A stretch of DNA of 21,987 bases from a virus: IMG/VR virus record IMGVR_UViG_3300037485_001308, positions 1 through 21,987 of that record. One strand, given 5' to 3'. The notes beneath the pieces are model-generated. The model was given only the letters and a program-made list of their open reading frames with translations, did not search any database and had not been told where the DNA came from. Shown piece by piece: positions 1 through 6,292 of the stretch (its first letter is position 1; each line of letters begins with the position of its first letter). A program made the position numbers and the translations under genes.

Positions 1-272
1 GATACGTCACCACTTGTAATTACATCTGTAATCTCAAATTTTTCTTCAACACCGTTTTCATACACAAATGCGACTTTTTTATCTAAACTTAAAACATATT
101 GTTTGTCACAAACTTTTGACACAAATTGTTTGGTATTTTTAATTATGTCGTCTTTTTCAGAGAAACCTTTGACTACATAAAAATCGTAGTTTTTAACATC
201 AAACGTGTACGTTTGAGAAAAGGACACAAGACTTACAAAAGAAAACAAAAAGATCGCAATTAGATTTTTCAT
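1..272 (-). CDS. Secreted hypothetical protein, C-terminus cut by window edge
   Basis: An open frame runs from ATG at 272 off the left edge, giving 90 codons with no stop. The protein begins MKNLIAIFLFSFVSLVSFSQ: a short basic n-region, a hydrophobic core and a Ser-Phe-Ser-Gln cleavage region, typical of a Sec signal peptide in Flavobacteriia. The visible mature part is a mixed charged sequence with no domain I recognise. A host-type promoter lies 42 bases upstream. The protein is probably exported to the periplasm of the infected cell, unusual for a gene beside a head-assembly module. Function unknown. The signal peptide and start are well supported. Confidence 0.75.
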   Translation of the reverse strand, partial: MKNLIAIFLFSFVSLVSFSQTYTFDVKNYDFYVVKGFSEKDDIIKNTKQFVSKVCDKQYVLSLDKKVAFVYENGVEEKFEITDVITSGDV

Positions 273-313
273 ATGGTTTATATTTTTTTAAGGGTTAGTA
301 ATTGATTACAATA

Positions 314-343
314 CAAAGTTAGTGTTTTTATTGAGAATACCAA
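314..343 (-). promoter_or_regulatory. Flavobacterial-type promoter for the secreted protein gene
   Basis: On the minus strand a TTG (343-341) is followed after 19 bases by TAACTTTG (321-314). This fits the known Bacteroidota sigma-A consensus TTG-N17-23-TAnnTTTG in all eight -7 positions. It points at the gene starting at 272, leaving a leader of roughly 35 bases. This suggests transcription by unmodified host RNA polymerase. Confidence 0.6.
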
Positions 344-363
344 ACAATCTTTAGAATATTTTA

Positions 364-395
364 TAAAAAATAAAACCCCATCCTAAGATGAGGTT
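364..395 (-). terminator. Rho-independent terminator of the tmRNA
   Basis: On the minus strand, just after the encoded CCA end of the tmRNA, AACCTCATC pairs with GATGGGGTT (9 bp with one G-U pair, loop TTAG). The stem is followed by TTTATTTTTT. It starts 5 bases beyond the mature 3' end, so the precursor needs only short 3' trimming. Confidence 0.75.
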
Positions 396-399
396 TAGT

Positions 400-819
400 T
401 GGTGGAGGTGCGGGGACTCGAACCCCGGTCCAGCTTACCCTGTCAGATAAGGACTACACGTTTAGATCAAGGTTTTTCATACCTTCCGAAATATTTGGTT
501 CCTATTTTGACATCGTTACCAATAACTGTGTAGAGTTCACTTTTATTACGGTAGACCTCCAAACGAGACCGTTGTTCCTTTTACGGTAGAAACCACACCT
601 TTGTAAAGACTTCTGTTGCTAGGTTATGTGTCCACCGACCCCCCGTTTCCGTAAACCTCTTAGGATACAGTAACTTCAGATTCTCTTACTAATCCAAGAG
701 TTTCCATTTTTGATAAAACGTTGCCGTCTATAAAAGTAAACCAGTTTTTAAGGAGATTAGTTCAGTCCCCACGTGCCCTTGATCCTCAGCCAATACCTGT
801 CAAATCCAAAAACACCCCC
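400..819 (-). ncRNA. ssrA: Transfer-messenger RNA (tmRNA)
   Basis: tmRNA rescues stalled ribosomes by acting as an alanyl-tRNA and then as a short mRNA encoding a peptide tag. The 5' acceptor strand GGGGGTG (819-813) pairs with CACCTCC (410-404), followed by A and an encoded CCA (402-400). The third pair is G-U, the alanyl-tRNA synthetase identity element. The 5' end continues TTTTTGGATTTGACAGG, matching the conserved tmRNA start. The T arm CGGGG-TTCGAGT-CCCCG lies at 427-411. GATCAAGG (784-777) pairs with CCTTGATC (472-465), a long-range helix like H2. TCTACCGTAA occurs twice (590-581 and 555-546), probably in duplicated pseudoknots. Length is 420 nt. Phage tmRNAs are known but uncommon. The assignment is very secure; the tag frame is discussed separately. 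Confidence 0.93.
660..725 (-). other. tmRNA tag-peptide reading frame, 21 codons, no ALAA end
   Basis: The resume codon is probably GGC at 725-723, preceded by TAGAC, which resembles the TAGTC before the resume codon in E. coli tmRNA. The frame reads GNVLSKMETL, then G and L, then VRESEVTVS and a TAA stop (662-660): 21 residues after the tRNA-borne alanine. Starting with Gly fits Bacteroidota tags. The end TVS does not match the ALAA or LAA degron recognised by ClpXP. The alternative frame one base over (GCA start) gives ATFYQKWKLLD, also without ALAA. Which frame is used is an inference from position. Confidence 0.6.
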
Positions 820-838
820 ATATTTCAAATAACTATTG

Positions 839-869
839 TAAAGATAGTATATTTCTTTCTATAATCCAA
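839..869 (-). promoter_or_regulatory. Flavobacterial-type promoter of the tmRNA
   Basis: On the minus strand TTG (869-867) is followed after 20 bases by TATCTTTA (846-839), a 7 of 8 match to TAnnTTTG. Transcription would begin roughly 12 bases before the mature tmRNA 5' end, consistent with RNase P trimming. Confidence 0.5.
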
Positions 870-871
870 TA

Positions 872-879
872 TATTTATA
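872..879 (+). promoter_or_regulatory. TATTTATA box before the 377-residue gene
   Basis: TATTTATA ends 5 bases before the ATG at 885. Here it sits inside a near-palindrome (ATATTTATAAATAT), so either orientation is possible. It is one of the recurrent boxes seen before plus-strand genes across the window. Confidence 0.45.
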
Positions 880-884
880 AATAT

Positions 885-2018
885 ATGAAAAAAAGACTTC
901 TTATTGAGGATGAGGCTAAAGAATTAGACGATTTTCAAAAACTTTTATTGTTAAACAAAAAAAGAATATCACCTGAGGATGTTGTATTTGTTAATGAAAA
1001 TGGGGTTGAACCTGATGAGATAGAGATTGATTCTAAAGGTATGTACTTTAACTTTGATGGTCTTGAAGATTTTCTAAAGTTCTTTTTTCCTGACACATAC
1101 GGTGATGGTGCTTATGAACAATATGAGGCATCATATCTTGAATCAATGTATAACACTCGTTGGGATTTTGGTTTTTCGGATAAATCTTATGAAGAATGGA
1201 AAGAGGGTTATGTGATAGGGGATTTATGTAGTGATAGTATGTCTGTATTGTATGATGTTGTTAAACTTGTTTCACCTAATCTTACCAGTTGTTTTATTAA
1301 AGATAATTATGAGAGATACTCATTTAAAGATGATGATTGTCAAATTAAAATATGTGATGTTCTTGATTCACTACCTAAGATATCTGACGACATACAATGG
1401 ATATGGGCTGATGCGAAACAAGAATCAACTGAGGATGTCGCGTCTGACTACATTAAAGGCATTTACTGTGATGGATTGAAACAATTTGGTTTTGAGAATT
1501 TCTCAAATAGATTGGATTCTTGTTTTAGGACTTATTTTATAAGTTGGGGTAGTTTGGCAATGATGTTCATTAATAACGGTGAGTTTGATGGTAATTTACT
1601 TGAAACAATGAATACTTACGTTGAAAGAAATTTTAGGAACCATACTCCTGAATATTATGAGATTGAGTATAACGTTATGGATTACGAAAAATTCACTGAA
1701 TATTTTTGTCCTAGAGTAACCAAAAAGTTAGAGGACTTGAGGGAAGTCATTATTGAGGAGTATAATCCTAAATATTTAAAGGTTTTAAACCAACTAATTG
1801 ACATGGGTGGGTTTGACAAGTTTTTACCAATGAAAGCATTTAATGGTGAATATGAGATTAGATTTAACTCAGTTGACCAAGACACCCTAAAAGTTTCATT
1901 TGGAGTTAGAAAGAAAGGTCAATGGGATGGTTTAAAAACAGGTAAAGCACCGATTAAGGATGTTATAAACTTTATTAACCAACCAGGTTTATTTAAACCT
2001 GATGAATATAGGGGTTAG
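885..2018 (+). CDS. Hypothetical protein, 377 aa
   Basis: I recognise no family. The protein is acidic and rich in aromatic residues (many Tyr, Phe and Trp), with no signal peptide, membrane segment or nucleotide-binding motif that I can see. It begins MKKRLLIEDEAKELDDF. It is the only large plus-strand gene in the left accessory part, is preceded by a TATTTATA box, and its stop overlaps the stop of the convergent peptidase gene by 4 bases. Codon use matches the phage neighbours. The start at 885 is the first ATG after the box and gives the full frame. It is a real gene by length, but its role is unknown. Confidence 0.85.
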   Translation: MKKRLLIEDEAKELDDFQKLLLLNKKRISPEDVVFVNENGVEPDEIEIDSKGMYFNFDGLEDFLKFFFPDTYGDGAYEQYEASYLESMYNTRWDFGFSDKSYEEWKEGYVIGDLCSDSMSVLYDVVKLVSPNLTSCFIKDNYERYSFKDDDCQIKICDVLDSLPKISDDIQWIWADAKQESTEDVASDYIKGIYCDGLKQFGFENFSNRLDSCFRTYFISWGSLAMMFINNGEFDGNLLETMNTYVERNFRNHTPEYYEIEYNVMDYEKFTEYFCPRVTKKLEDLREVIIEEYNPKYLKVLNQLIDMGGFDKFLPMKAFNGEYEIRFNSVDQDTLKVSFGVRKKGQWDGLKTGKAPIKDVINFINQPGLFKPDEYRG

Positions 2019-3052
2019 TTAGATCCGTAAAATCTTTCGTGTAAAATCTCGTAAAGTTTAAGACAATCATCATTATCAATGAACAGACCGGCACCATCGT
2101 AGATGTCTGAAATCATAATACCATCTTCTTCCTCAAAGATATCCAAAGAATCCAATGAATGTAGTTTATCAACCTCATACTCAACAACGTTAACATCCTC
2201 ATGGTTATTAAATGTTTGAAATCCCTGAGGTTTGTATTCAAACTCATATTTCTTTAACCCAAGATCCTTAACCAAGTTCTTACCTACCTCAATTGCTCTA
2301 ACAACATCATCAATACAGATAAGTTCATTTGCTGTGTGCATGTTGTAATAACCACAAGAGATGTTGATACAAGAAAAGTCTGACTTTTGTTTGATCATCA
2401 TAATGTCAGTATATGGATGTGATTGTACCATCATCTCGTTTTTAAACGATTTGGTGATTGATCTAAGTGCGGTGTGAAAGAACTCACCATCTTTATCAAA
2501 TAATACGGTTCCAAAACAACTATAAGAGATGAGGTGGTCACCTGGTGCATCGTATTGAGTACAATAACCAACATCTTTAAGGAAATCTTCATTTACCTTT
2601 TTTGATCCGTGACAACCTGTTTCTTCTGACACGAAGAAAGCGACCTTAACCTTATCTAATTGATTAAGTAATTCTAAACAGATATAGATACCGCATTTAT
2701 CGTCACCACCGATACCTGTTGGTTTATCGTCTTTGGTGTATGCCTTTAAACATAATGATTGTTCTGAACCAAAATCTTTTCCAAAAGTGTAAGGACGAAG
2801 AAGGTGTTCCTCCTTAACGATAATTTCGTCAACAAGTTCATGTACCGTATCTGTGTGGGAAATAAACATTGGGTAGAACTCACCTTCATCTAAAGTTCCT
2901 TTTGTTACATAGATATTATTGTGTTCATCACAATTAAGTGTAACACCGTCCATCTTGCCAATTGTTGACATGATATACTCAACCATCTTACTTTCTTTGT
3001 AAGTTTTGGTTGGGACTGATAGTAACTCTTTAAATTTATTTAGATTCATCAT
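2015..3052 (-). CDS. Clan MH metallopeptidase, M20/M42/PepT-like aminopeptidase
   Basis: A zinc exopeptidase of about 345 residues that would trim free peptides in the cytoplasm. The metal ligands of the co-catalytic fold are visible, numbering from the ATG at 3052: HTDTVH (H66, D68), GGDDKCGI (around D117), SEETG (general-base E143 and ligand E144), an Asp in YDAPGDH (about 168), and a late His in YYNMHTANE (H239). The fold matches peptidase T, M20 and M42 relatives; the exact family is not decided. The open frame extends to a TTG at 3067, but ATG at 3052 or 3049 is more likely because the conserved region begins NLNKFKELLSVPT. It lies 46 bases after the ClpC-like gene on the same strand with no terminator between, so it is probably co-transcribed and could recycle peptides released by Clp proteolysis. 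Confidence 0.85.
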   Translation of the reverse strand: MMNLNKFKELLSVPTKTYKESKMVEYIMSTIGKMDGVTLNCDEHNNIYVTKGTLDEGEFYPMFISHTDTVHELVDEIIVKEEHLLRPYTFGKDFGSEQSLCLKAYTKDDKPTGIGGDDKCGIYICLELLNQLDKVKVAFFVSEETGCHGSKKVNEDFLKDVGYCTQYDAPGDHLISYSCFGTVLFDKDGEFFHTALRSITKSFKNEMMVQSHPYTDIMMIKQKSDFSCINISCGYYNMHTANELICIDDVVRAIEVGKNLVKDLGLKKYEFEYKPQGFQTFNNHEDVNVVEYEVDKLHSLDSLDIFEEEDGIMISDIYDGAGLFIDNDDCLKLYEILHERFYGSN

Positions 3053-3098
3053 ACATTGTTTCCACAAAGATATTGTAATTAACTCTTATTAAAAAATT

Positions 3099-5156
3099 TT
3101 AGTCCTTCTTTTTTCTACCTCTTTTAGGTTTTTCCTCAAGAACCTCATCAACTTTATCGTTAATTACTACATTCTCATCAACAACCGTTAGATTATAGTT
3201 AACCCCCTCTTTAATTTCGGACATTAAAATCTTCTCAGAAATTAAATCCTCAATCTTATCTTGGATTGCTCTTTTGATTGGTCTTGCTCCGAATGTTTCA
3301 TCAAACCCAACTTTGGAGATATAATCAATTACTGATTGATCGTAAGTAAAGTTGTATTTTTTACCTTCAACACGTTTTAACAATCTATCAATTTCCAACT
3401 TGGTAATAACATCAATATGTTTTTTCTCAAGTGAGTTGAATACGACAACATCATCAATACGATTTAAGAACTCAGGTGCGAAGAACTTACTAAGTTCTTT
3501 CTTAAGGATTGCTCGTTTTTGTTCTTCCTGAACCACATCACTTGAATTGTTAGTTTTGAATCCAACACCAGTTCCGAAGTCTTGTAATTTCTTAACACCA
3601 ATGTTAGATGTCATGATGATCAAACAATTCTTAAAGTTAATCTTTCTACCTAATGCGTCGGTGATATGACCATCATCTAAAAGTTGTAATAATGTTGAGA
3701 AAATGTCTTTGTGTGCTTTCTCAATTTCATCAAACAATACAACTGAGTAAGGTTTGTTTTTAACTTGTTCCGTTAATTGTCCGCCATCATCGTGACCAAC
3801 GTATCCTGGAGGAGAACCGATCAATCTTGAGATTGTGTGTTTCTCTTGGTATTCGGACATATCTACACGGATAAGGTTATCGGGACTACCAAAGATTTCT
3901 TTTGCCAATTGTTTTGCCAAGAATGTTTTACCCACACCTGTTGACCCCAAGAAGATGAATGATCCGATTGGTTTGTTTGGATCTTTAATCCCAATTCTAT
4001 TTCTACGGATAGCCTTGGTGATTTTTAATACCGCTTCTTCTTGACCAATTACGATTGAATTAAGATTTGTGTCCAAATTGATAAGTGAGTTCTTCTCATC
4101 CAAGTTAATGTTGGAGATTGGAATTTTCGTCATGTTTGAAACAACTTCGTAGATCAATTCCTCAGGAATGTTTCTTTTGCTATTCTTAAGTTCTTCATCA
4201 AACTTCTTTTTCTCAATATCCAATCTACTCAATACATTTCGTTCTCTATCACGAAGTTCTGCAGCTTGTTCGTAATTCTGTTGTTTAATTACGGTGATTT
4301 TCTCTAACTTAATGTCTGAAGCCTCTTGTTTAAGTTTCTCAATAACCTCAGGAAGTTTAATATCAATCTGCATTCTTGCTCCAACCTCATCTAAGATATC
4401 AAAAGCTTTATCTGGAAACTCACGATCTGTGATGTAACGATCAGCTAACTCAACGAATGTCCAAAGTGTTTCATCACTATACTTAACCTTGTGATGGTCT
4501 TCGTATTTCTCCTTACTTTGTTGAAGGATTTCAAATGTCTCCTCTTTTGTTGACGCGTCAACGATAACTTTTTGGAATCTTCTCTCTAACGCACCATCTT
4601 TCTCAAAGTTAGTTCTATACTCATCCAAAGTAGTTGCACCAATACATTGAATCTCACCACGTGATAACGCCGGTTTAAAGATGTTTGAAGCATCTAACGA
4701 ACCTGAACTATTACCCGCACCAACTATGGTGTGAATCTCATCAATAAATAAGATTATGTTTGGTGCCGCTTGAAGTTCCTCAATAATAACCTTCATTCTT
4801 TCTTCAAACTGACCACGATATTTTGTACCAGCAACAATTGAGTTCATATCTAAGGACACAATTCTTTTATCCGCCAAATTCTTAGGACATTCTCCATTAT
4901 GGATCATCATTGCCAATCCCTCAACAATTGCTGTTTTACCACAACCTGGTTCACCGATAATGATTGGGTTATTTTTCTTTCTACGAGACAAAATCTGCGC
5001 AATCCTAAAGATTTCATTTTGTCTTCCAATAACAGGGTCAAGTTTACCTTCTTCGGCCAACTTATTTAAGTCCTTACTAAAGTTATCAAGTACTGGTGTT
5101 CCACCATCTGATTTTTTCTTTCCTTTATCCCCTCCGTCTTCTGCAAATTCTAACAT
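3099..5156 (-). CDS. clpC: ClpC-like AAA+ unfoldase lacking the N-domain
   Basis: A two-ring-domain Clp/Hsp100 ATPase of 685 residues that would unfold proteins and feed them to ClpP. D1 has Walker A GEPGCGKT (68-75), Walker B IILFIDE (134-140) and an ERRF arginine-finger region (191-194). A short middle domain with a UVR-like stretch KQQNYEQAAELRD (291-303) follows. D2 has Walker A GSTGVGKT (404-411), Walker B VVLFDE (472-477), LNRID and sensor 2 GARPIKR. The loop GTGVGFKT holds VGF at 531-533, equivalent to the ClpP-contact loop of ClpC, so this is not the disaggregase ClpB. Family members are usually 810-850 residues; here the N-terminal repeat domain that binds adaptors and substrates is missing, replaced by about 20 charged residues. 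The end is a basic Lys-Arg tail. It is divergent from the UVR-motif gene and upstream of the peptidase. No ClpP gene is in the window, so host ClpP is the likely partner. Confidence 0.93.
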   Translation of the reverse strand: MLEFAEDGGDKGKKKSDGGTPVLDNFSKDLNKLAEEGKLDPVIGRQNEIFRIAQILSRRKKNNPIIIGEPGCGKTAIVEGLAMMIHNGECPKNLADKRIVSLDMNSIVAGTKYRGQFEERMKVIIEELQAAPNIILFIDEIHTIVGAGNSSGSLDASNIFKPALSRGEIQCIGATTLDEYRTNFEKDGALERRFQKVIVDASTKEETFEILQQSKEKYEDHHKVKYSDETLWTFVELADRYITDREFPDKAFDILDEVGARMQIDIKLPEVIEKLKQEASDIKLEKITVIKQQNYEQAAELRDRERNVLSRLDIEKKKFDEELKNSKRNIPEELIYEVVSNMTKIPISNINLDEKNSLINLDTNLNSIVIGQEEAVLKITKAIRRNRIGIKDPNKPIGSFIFLGSTGVGKTFLAKQLAKEIFGSPDNLIRVDMSEYQEKHTISRLIGSPPGYVGHDDGGQLTEQVKNKPYSVVLFDEIEKAHKDIFSTLLQLLDDGHITDALGRKINFKNCLIIMTSNIGVKKLQDFGTGVGFKTNNSSDVVQEEQKRAILKKELSKFFAPEFLNRIDDVVVFNSLEKKHIDVITKLEIDRLLKRVEGKKYNFTYDQSVIDYISKVGFDETFGARPIKRAIQDKIEDLISEKILMSEIKEGVNYNLTVVDENVVINDKVDEVLEEKPKRGRKKKD

Positions 5157-5213
5157 AGTTTTTTCTTTTTTTCTAATACTAACAATAATTAAACAAAAAG
5201 TCCAATATTGTTA

Positions 5214-5253
5214 TTTTGTCATGTTTATTTATTTATACCTGACATTTTGTCAG
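5214..5253. promoter_or_regulatory. Possible operator: repeated TTTTGTCA with inverted repeat
   Basis: The divergent spacer between the ClpC-like and UVR genes contains TTTTGTCA twice (5214-5221 and 5245-5252). The second copy is part of the inverted repeat CTGACATTTTGTCAG (5239-5253; 6-bp arms, 3-base spacer). A TATTTATA lies between them (5230-5237). This could be a shared regulatory site for both genes. It is a visible pattern with no direct functional proof. Confidence 0.35.
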
Positions 5254-5263
5254 TATATGGGTG

Positions 5264-5290
5264 TTGGCACAAATTTCGTAATAATTTTTG
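5264..5290 (+). promoter_or_regulatory. Weak candidate host-type promoter for the UVR-motif gene
   Basis: TTG at 5264-5266 is followed after 16 bases by AATTTTTG (5283-5290), a 7 of 8 match to TAnnTTTG with a slightly short spacer. It would give a leader of about 30 bases before the ATG at 5325. Confidence 0.3.
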
Positions 5291-5324
5291 TAAAATAAAA
5301 ATAAACTTAAAAATAAATTAAAAA

Positions 5325-5687
5325 ATGATTGATTGGAGAGAATTCAATAGAATGATGGATGAAATGTTTAGCTCCCCATTTAATAACACAGGATGGGATA
5401 AAAAATCTTATAAATCACCAGATGGTAGAATGTCGTATACCGTTATGAGTAAAGGATTTGAGAATGAACCTAAGATGGATGAGGTTGGGTTTCTAAAACA
5501 TAAATTAGAGAAGTGTGTTGAATTACAGAATTTTGAGGAAGCCGTAGAATTAAGAGATAAGATCAAAAATTTAGAGGAAAACAAAGAAAAGATTTCAGAG
5601 TTAAGAACTAAGTTAGATGAATGTGTGAAAAACCAAGATTATGAAAAGGCGATAGAGTATCGTGATAAAATAAGGGCTCTCAAATAA
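5325..5687 (+). CDS. Small protein with two UVR motifs, McsA-like in part
   Basis: A 120-residue protein. Its C-terminal two thirds is an internal duplication of the UVR motif: residues 56-84 contain LEKCVELQNFEEAVELRDKI and residues 91-119 contain LDECVKNQDYEKAIEYRDKI. UVR motifs occur in UvrB, UvrC, the ClpC middle domain and the ClpC-system protein McsA, where they mediate pairing of helical hairpins. The N-terminal 50 residues (WREFNRMMDEMF...) show no zinc-binding Cys pairs, so it is not a full McsA. The ClpC-like protein encoded divergently next door has the related stretch NYEQAAELRD in its middle domain. A role as adaptor or activator of that unfoldase is an inference from motif and position. 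A terminator with a UUCG loop follows directly. Confidence 0.85.
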   Translation: MIDWREFNRMMDEMFSSPFNNTGWDKKSYKSPDGRMSYTVMSKGFENEPKMDEVGFLKHKLEKCVELQNFEEAVELRDKIKNLEENKEKISELRTKLDECVKNQDYEKAIEYRDKIRALK

Positions 5688-5692
5688 TAAAG

Positions 5693-5718
5693 ATCCACCT
5701 TCGGGTGGATTTTTTTTT
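5693..5718 (+). terminator. Rho-independent terminator with UUCG tetraloop
   Basis: ATCCACC (5693-5699), loop TTCG and GGTGGAT (5704-5710) form a perfect 7-bp stem followed by eight T. It sits 5 bases after the stop of the UVR-motif gene and separates it from the next gene. Confidence 0.9.
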
Positions 5719-5724
5719 AATATA

Positions 5725-5732
5725 TATTTATC
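5725..5732 (+). promoter_or_regulatory. TATTTATC box (candidate late promoter)
   Basis: A one-mismatch copy of the recurrent TATTTATA box, placed right after a terminator and only 3 bases before the ATG at 5736. Because the terminator isolates the gene, a promoter is needed here. The spacing implies a nearly leaderless transcript. Confidence 0.5.
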
Positions 5733-5735
5733 TAT

Positions 5736-6023
5736 ATGGAAGGGTGGAAAAAATTTGCAGAATCTTTGGAACTAACAAAAGAGTTAGAAAAAACTTATTA
5801 CAAAATTAGAGAAGTATTCCAAAGAGAAGGGTGGACACAAAAGGATATTGAAAAGCCACCATATTATCCAAATGATTTAATGTTATTACACTCAAAAATC
5901 CAACCATTGATTCGGGAAATAAACCAAACAATCAGAGATTATGGTTTTAATGTTGACGGAACCGAAGTTGGTTATTATATTATGGATAAACTTAGTCACA
6001 TAGATGACATAACCCCATTATAA
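5736..6023 (+). CDS. Hypothetical protein, 95 aa
   Basis: A small, soluble, mostly helical-looking protein beginning MEGWKKFAESLELTKELEK, with a central PPYYPNDLM segment. I recognise no family. It is the first gene after a terminator and a TATTTATC box, and it is followed after 7 bases by the KTSC gene, so the two are probably co-transcribed. Codon use agrees with its neighbours. Confidence 0.75.
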   Translation: MEGWKKFAESLELTKELEKTYYKIREVFQREGWTQKDIEKPPYYPNDLMLLHSKIQPLIREINQTIRDYGFNVDGTEVGYYIMDKLSHIDDITPL

Positions 6024-6030
6024 AAACCAA

Positions 6031-6276
6031 ATGGCAATCACAAAAGAACAAATTGTAGGAACAAAAATTTTAAATGAAATTGAGTCATCCAATATCGTAA
6101 GAACAGAGTATGATACGGTTACCAAAAAAATGATAGCAGAATTTAAAAACGGATCTAGATATGAGTACGATGATGTACCCCACCAAAAATACACAGAGTT
6201 CAGATCATCACAATCACAAGGAAATTTCTTCAACAAAAATATTTCTAAGACCTATACCCATAAGAAACTAGGGTAA
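6031..6276 (+). CDS. KTSC domain protein
   Basis: An 81-residue protein whose body matches the KTSC domain, first described at the C-terminus of some lysyl-tRNA synthetases and common as a stand-alone phage protein. Visible features are SSNIVRTEYD, then a strand with KMIAEFKNGSRYEYDDVP, and the family's end pattern SSQSQGNFFNKNISKTY (residues about 59-75). The function of stand-alone copies is not known; RNA or tRNA contact has been suggested for the domain. It lies in a short run with the preceding 95-residue gene and the following nucleotidyltransferase-like gene. Confidence 0.8.
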   Translation: MAITKEQIVGTKILNEIESSNIVRTEYDTVTKKMIAEFKNGSRYEYDDVPHQKYTEFRSSQSQGNFFNKNISKTYTHKKLG

Positions 6277-6281
6277 TCTTG

Positions 6282-6289
6282 TATTTATA
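6282..6289 (+). promoter_or_regulatory. TATTTATA box (candidate late promoter)
   Basis: An exact TATTTATA in the short gap after the KTSC gene, 3 bases before the ATG at 6293. Confidence 0.5.
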
Positions 6290-6292
6290 TGT

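Noticed and set aside
404-427. A separate tRNA gene at the T-arm-like sequence
   Set aside because: No D arm or anticodon arm is adjacent. The acceptor partner lies 400 bases away, as in a tmRNA.
3053-3067. TTG start for the peptidase at 3067
   Set aside because: ATG codons at 3052 and 3049 lie just before the first conserved residues, and no initiation signal favours the TTG.
3099-5156. Assignment as the disaggregase ClpB
   Set aside because: The middle domain is short and UVR-like rather than a long coiled coil, and D2 carries a VGF loop for ClpP contact, which ClpB lacks.
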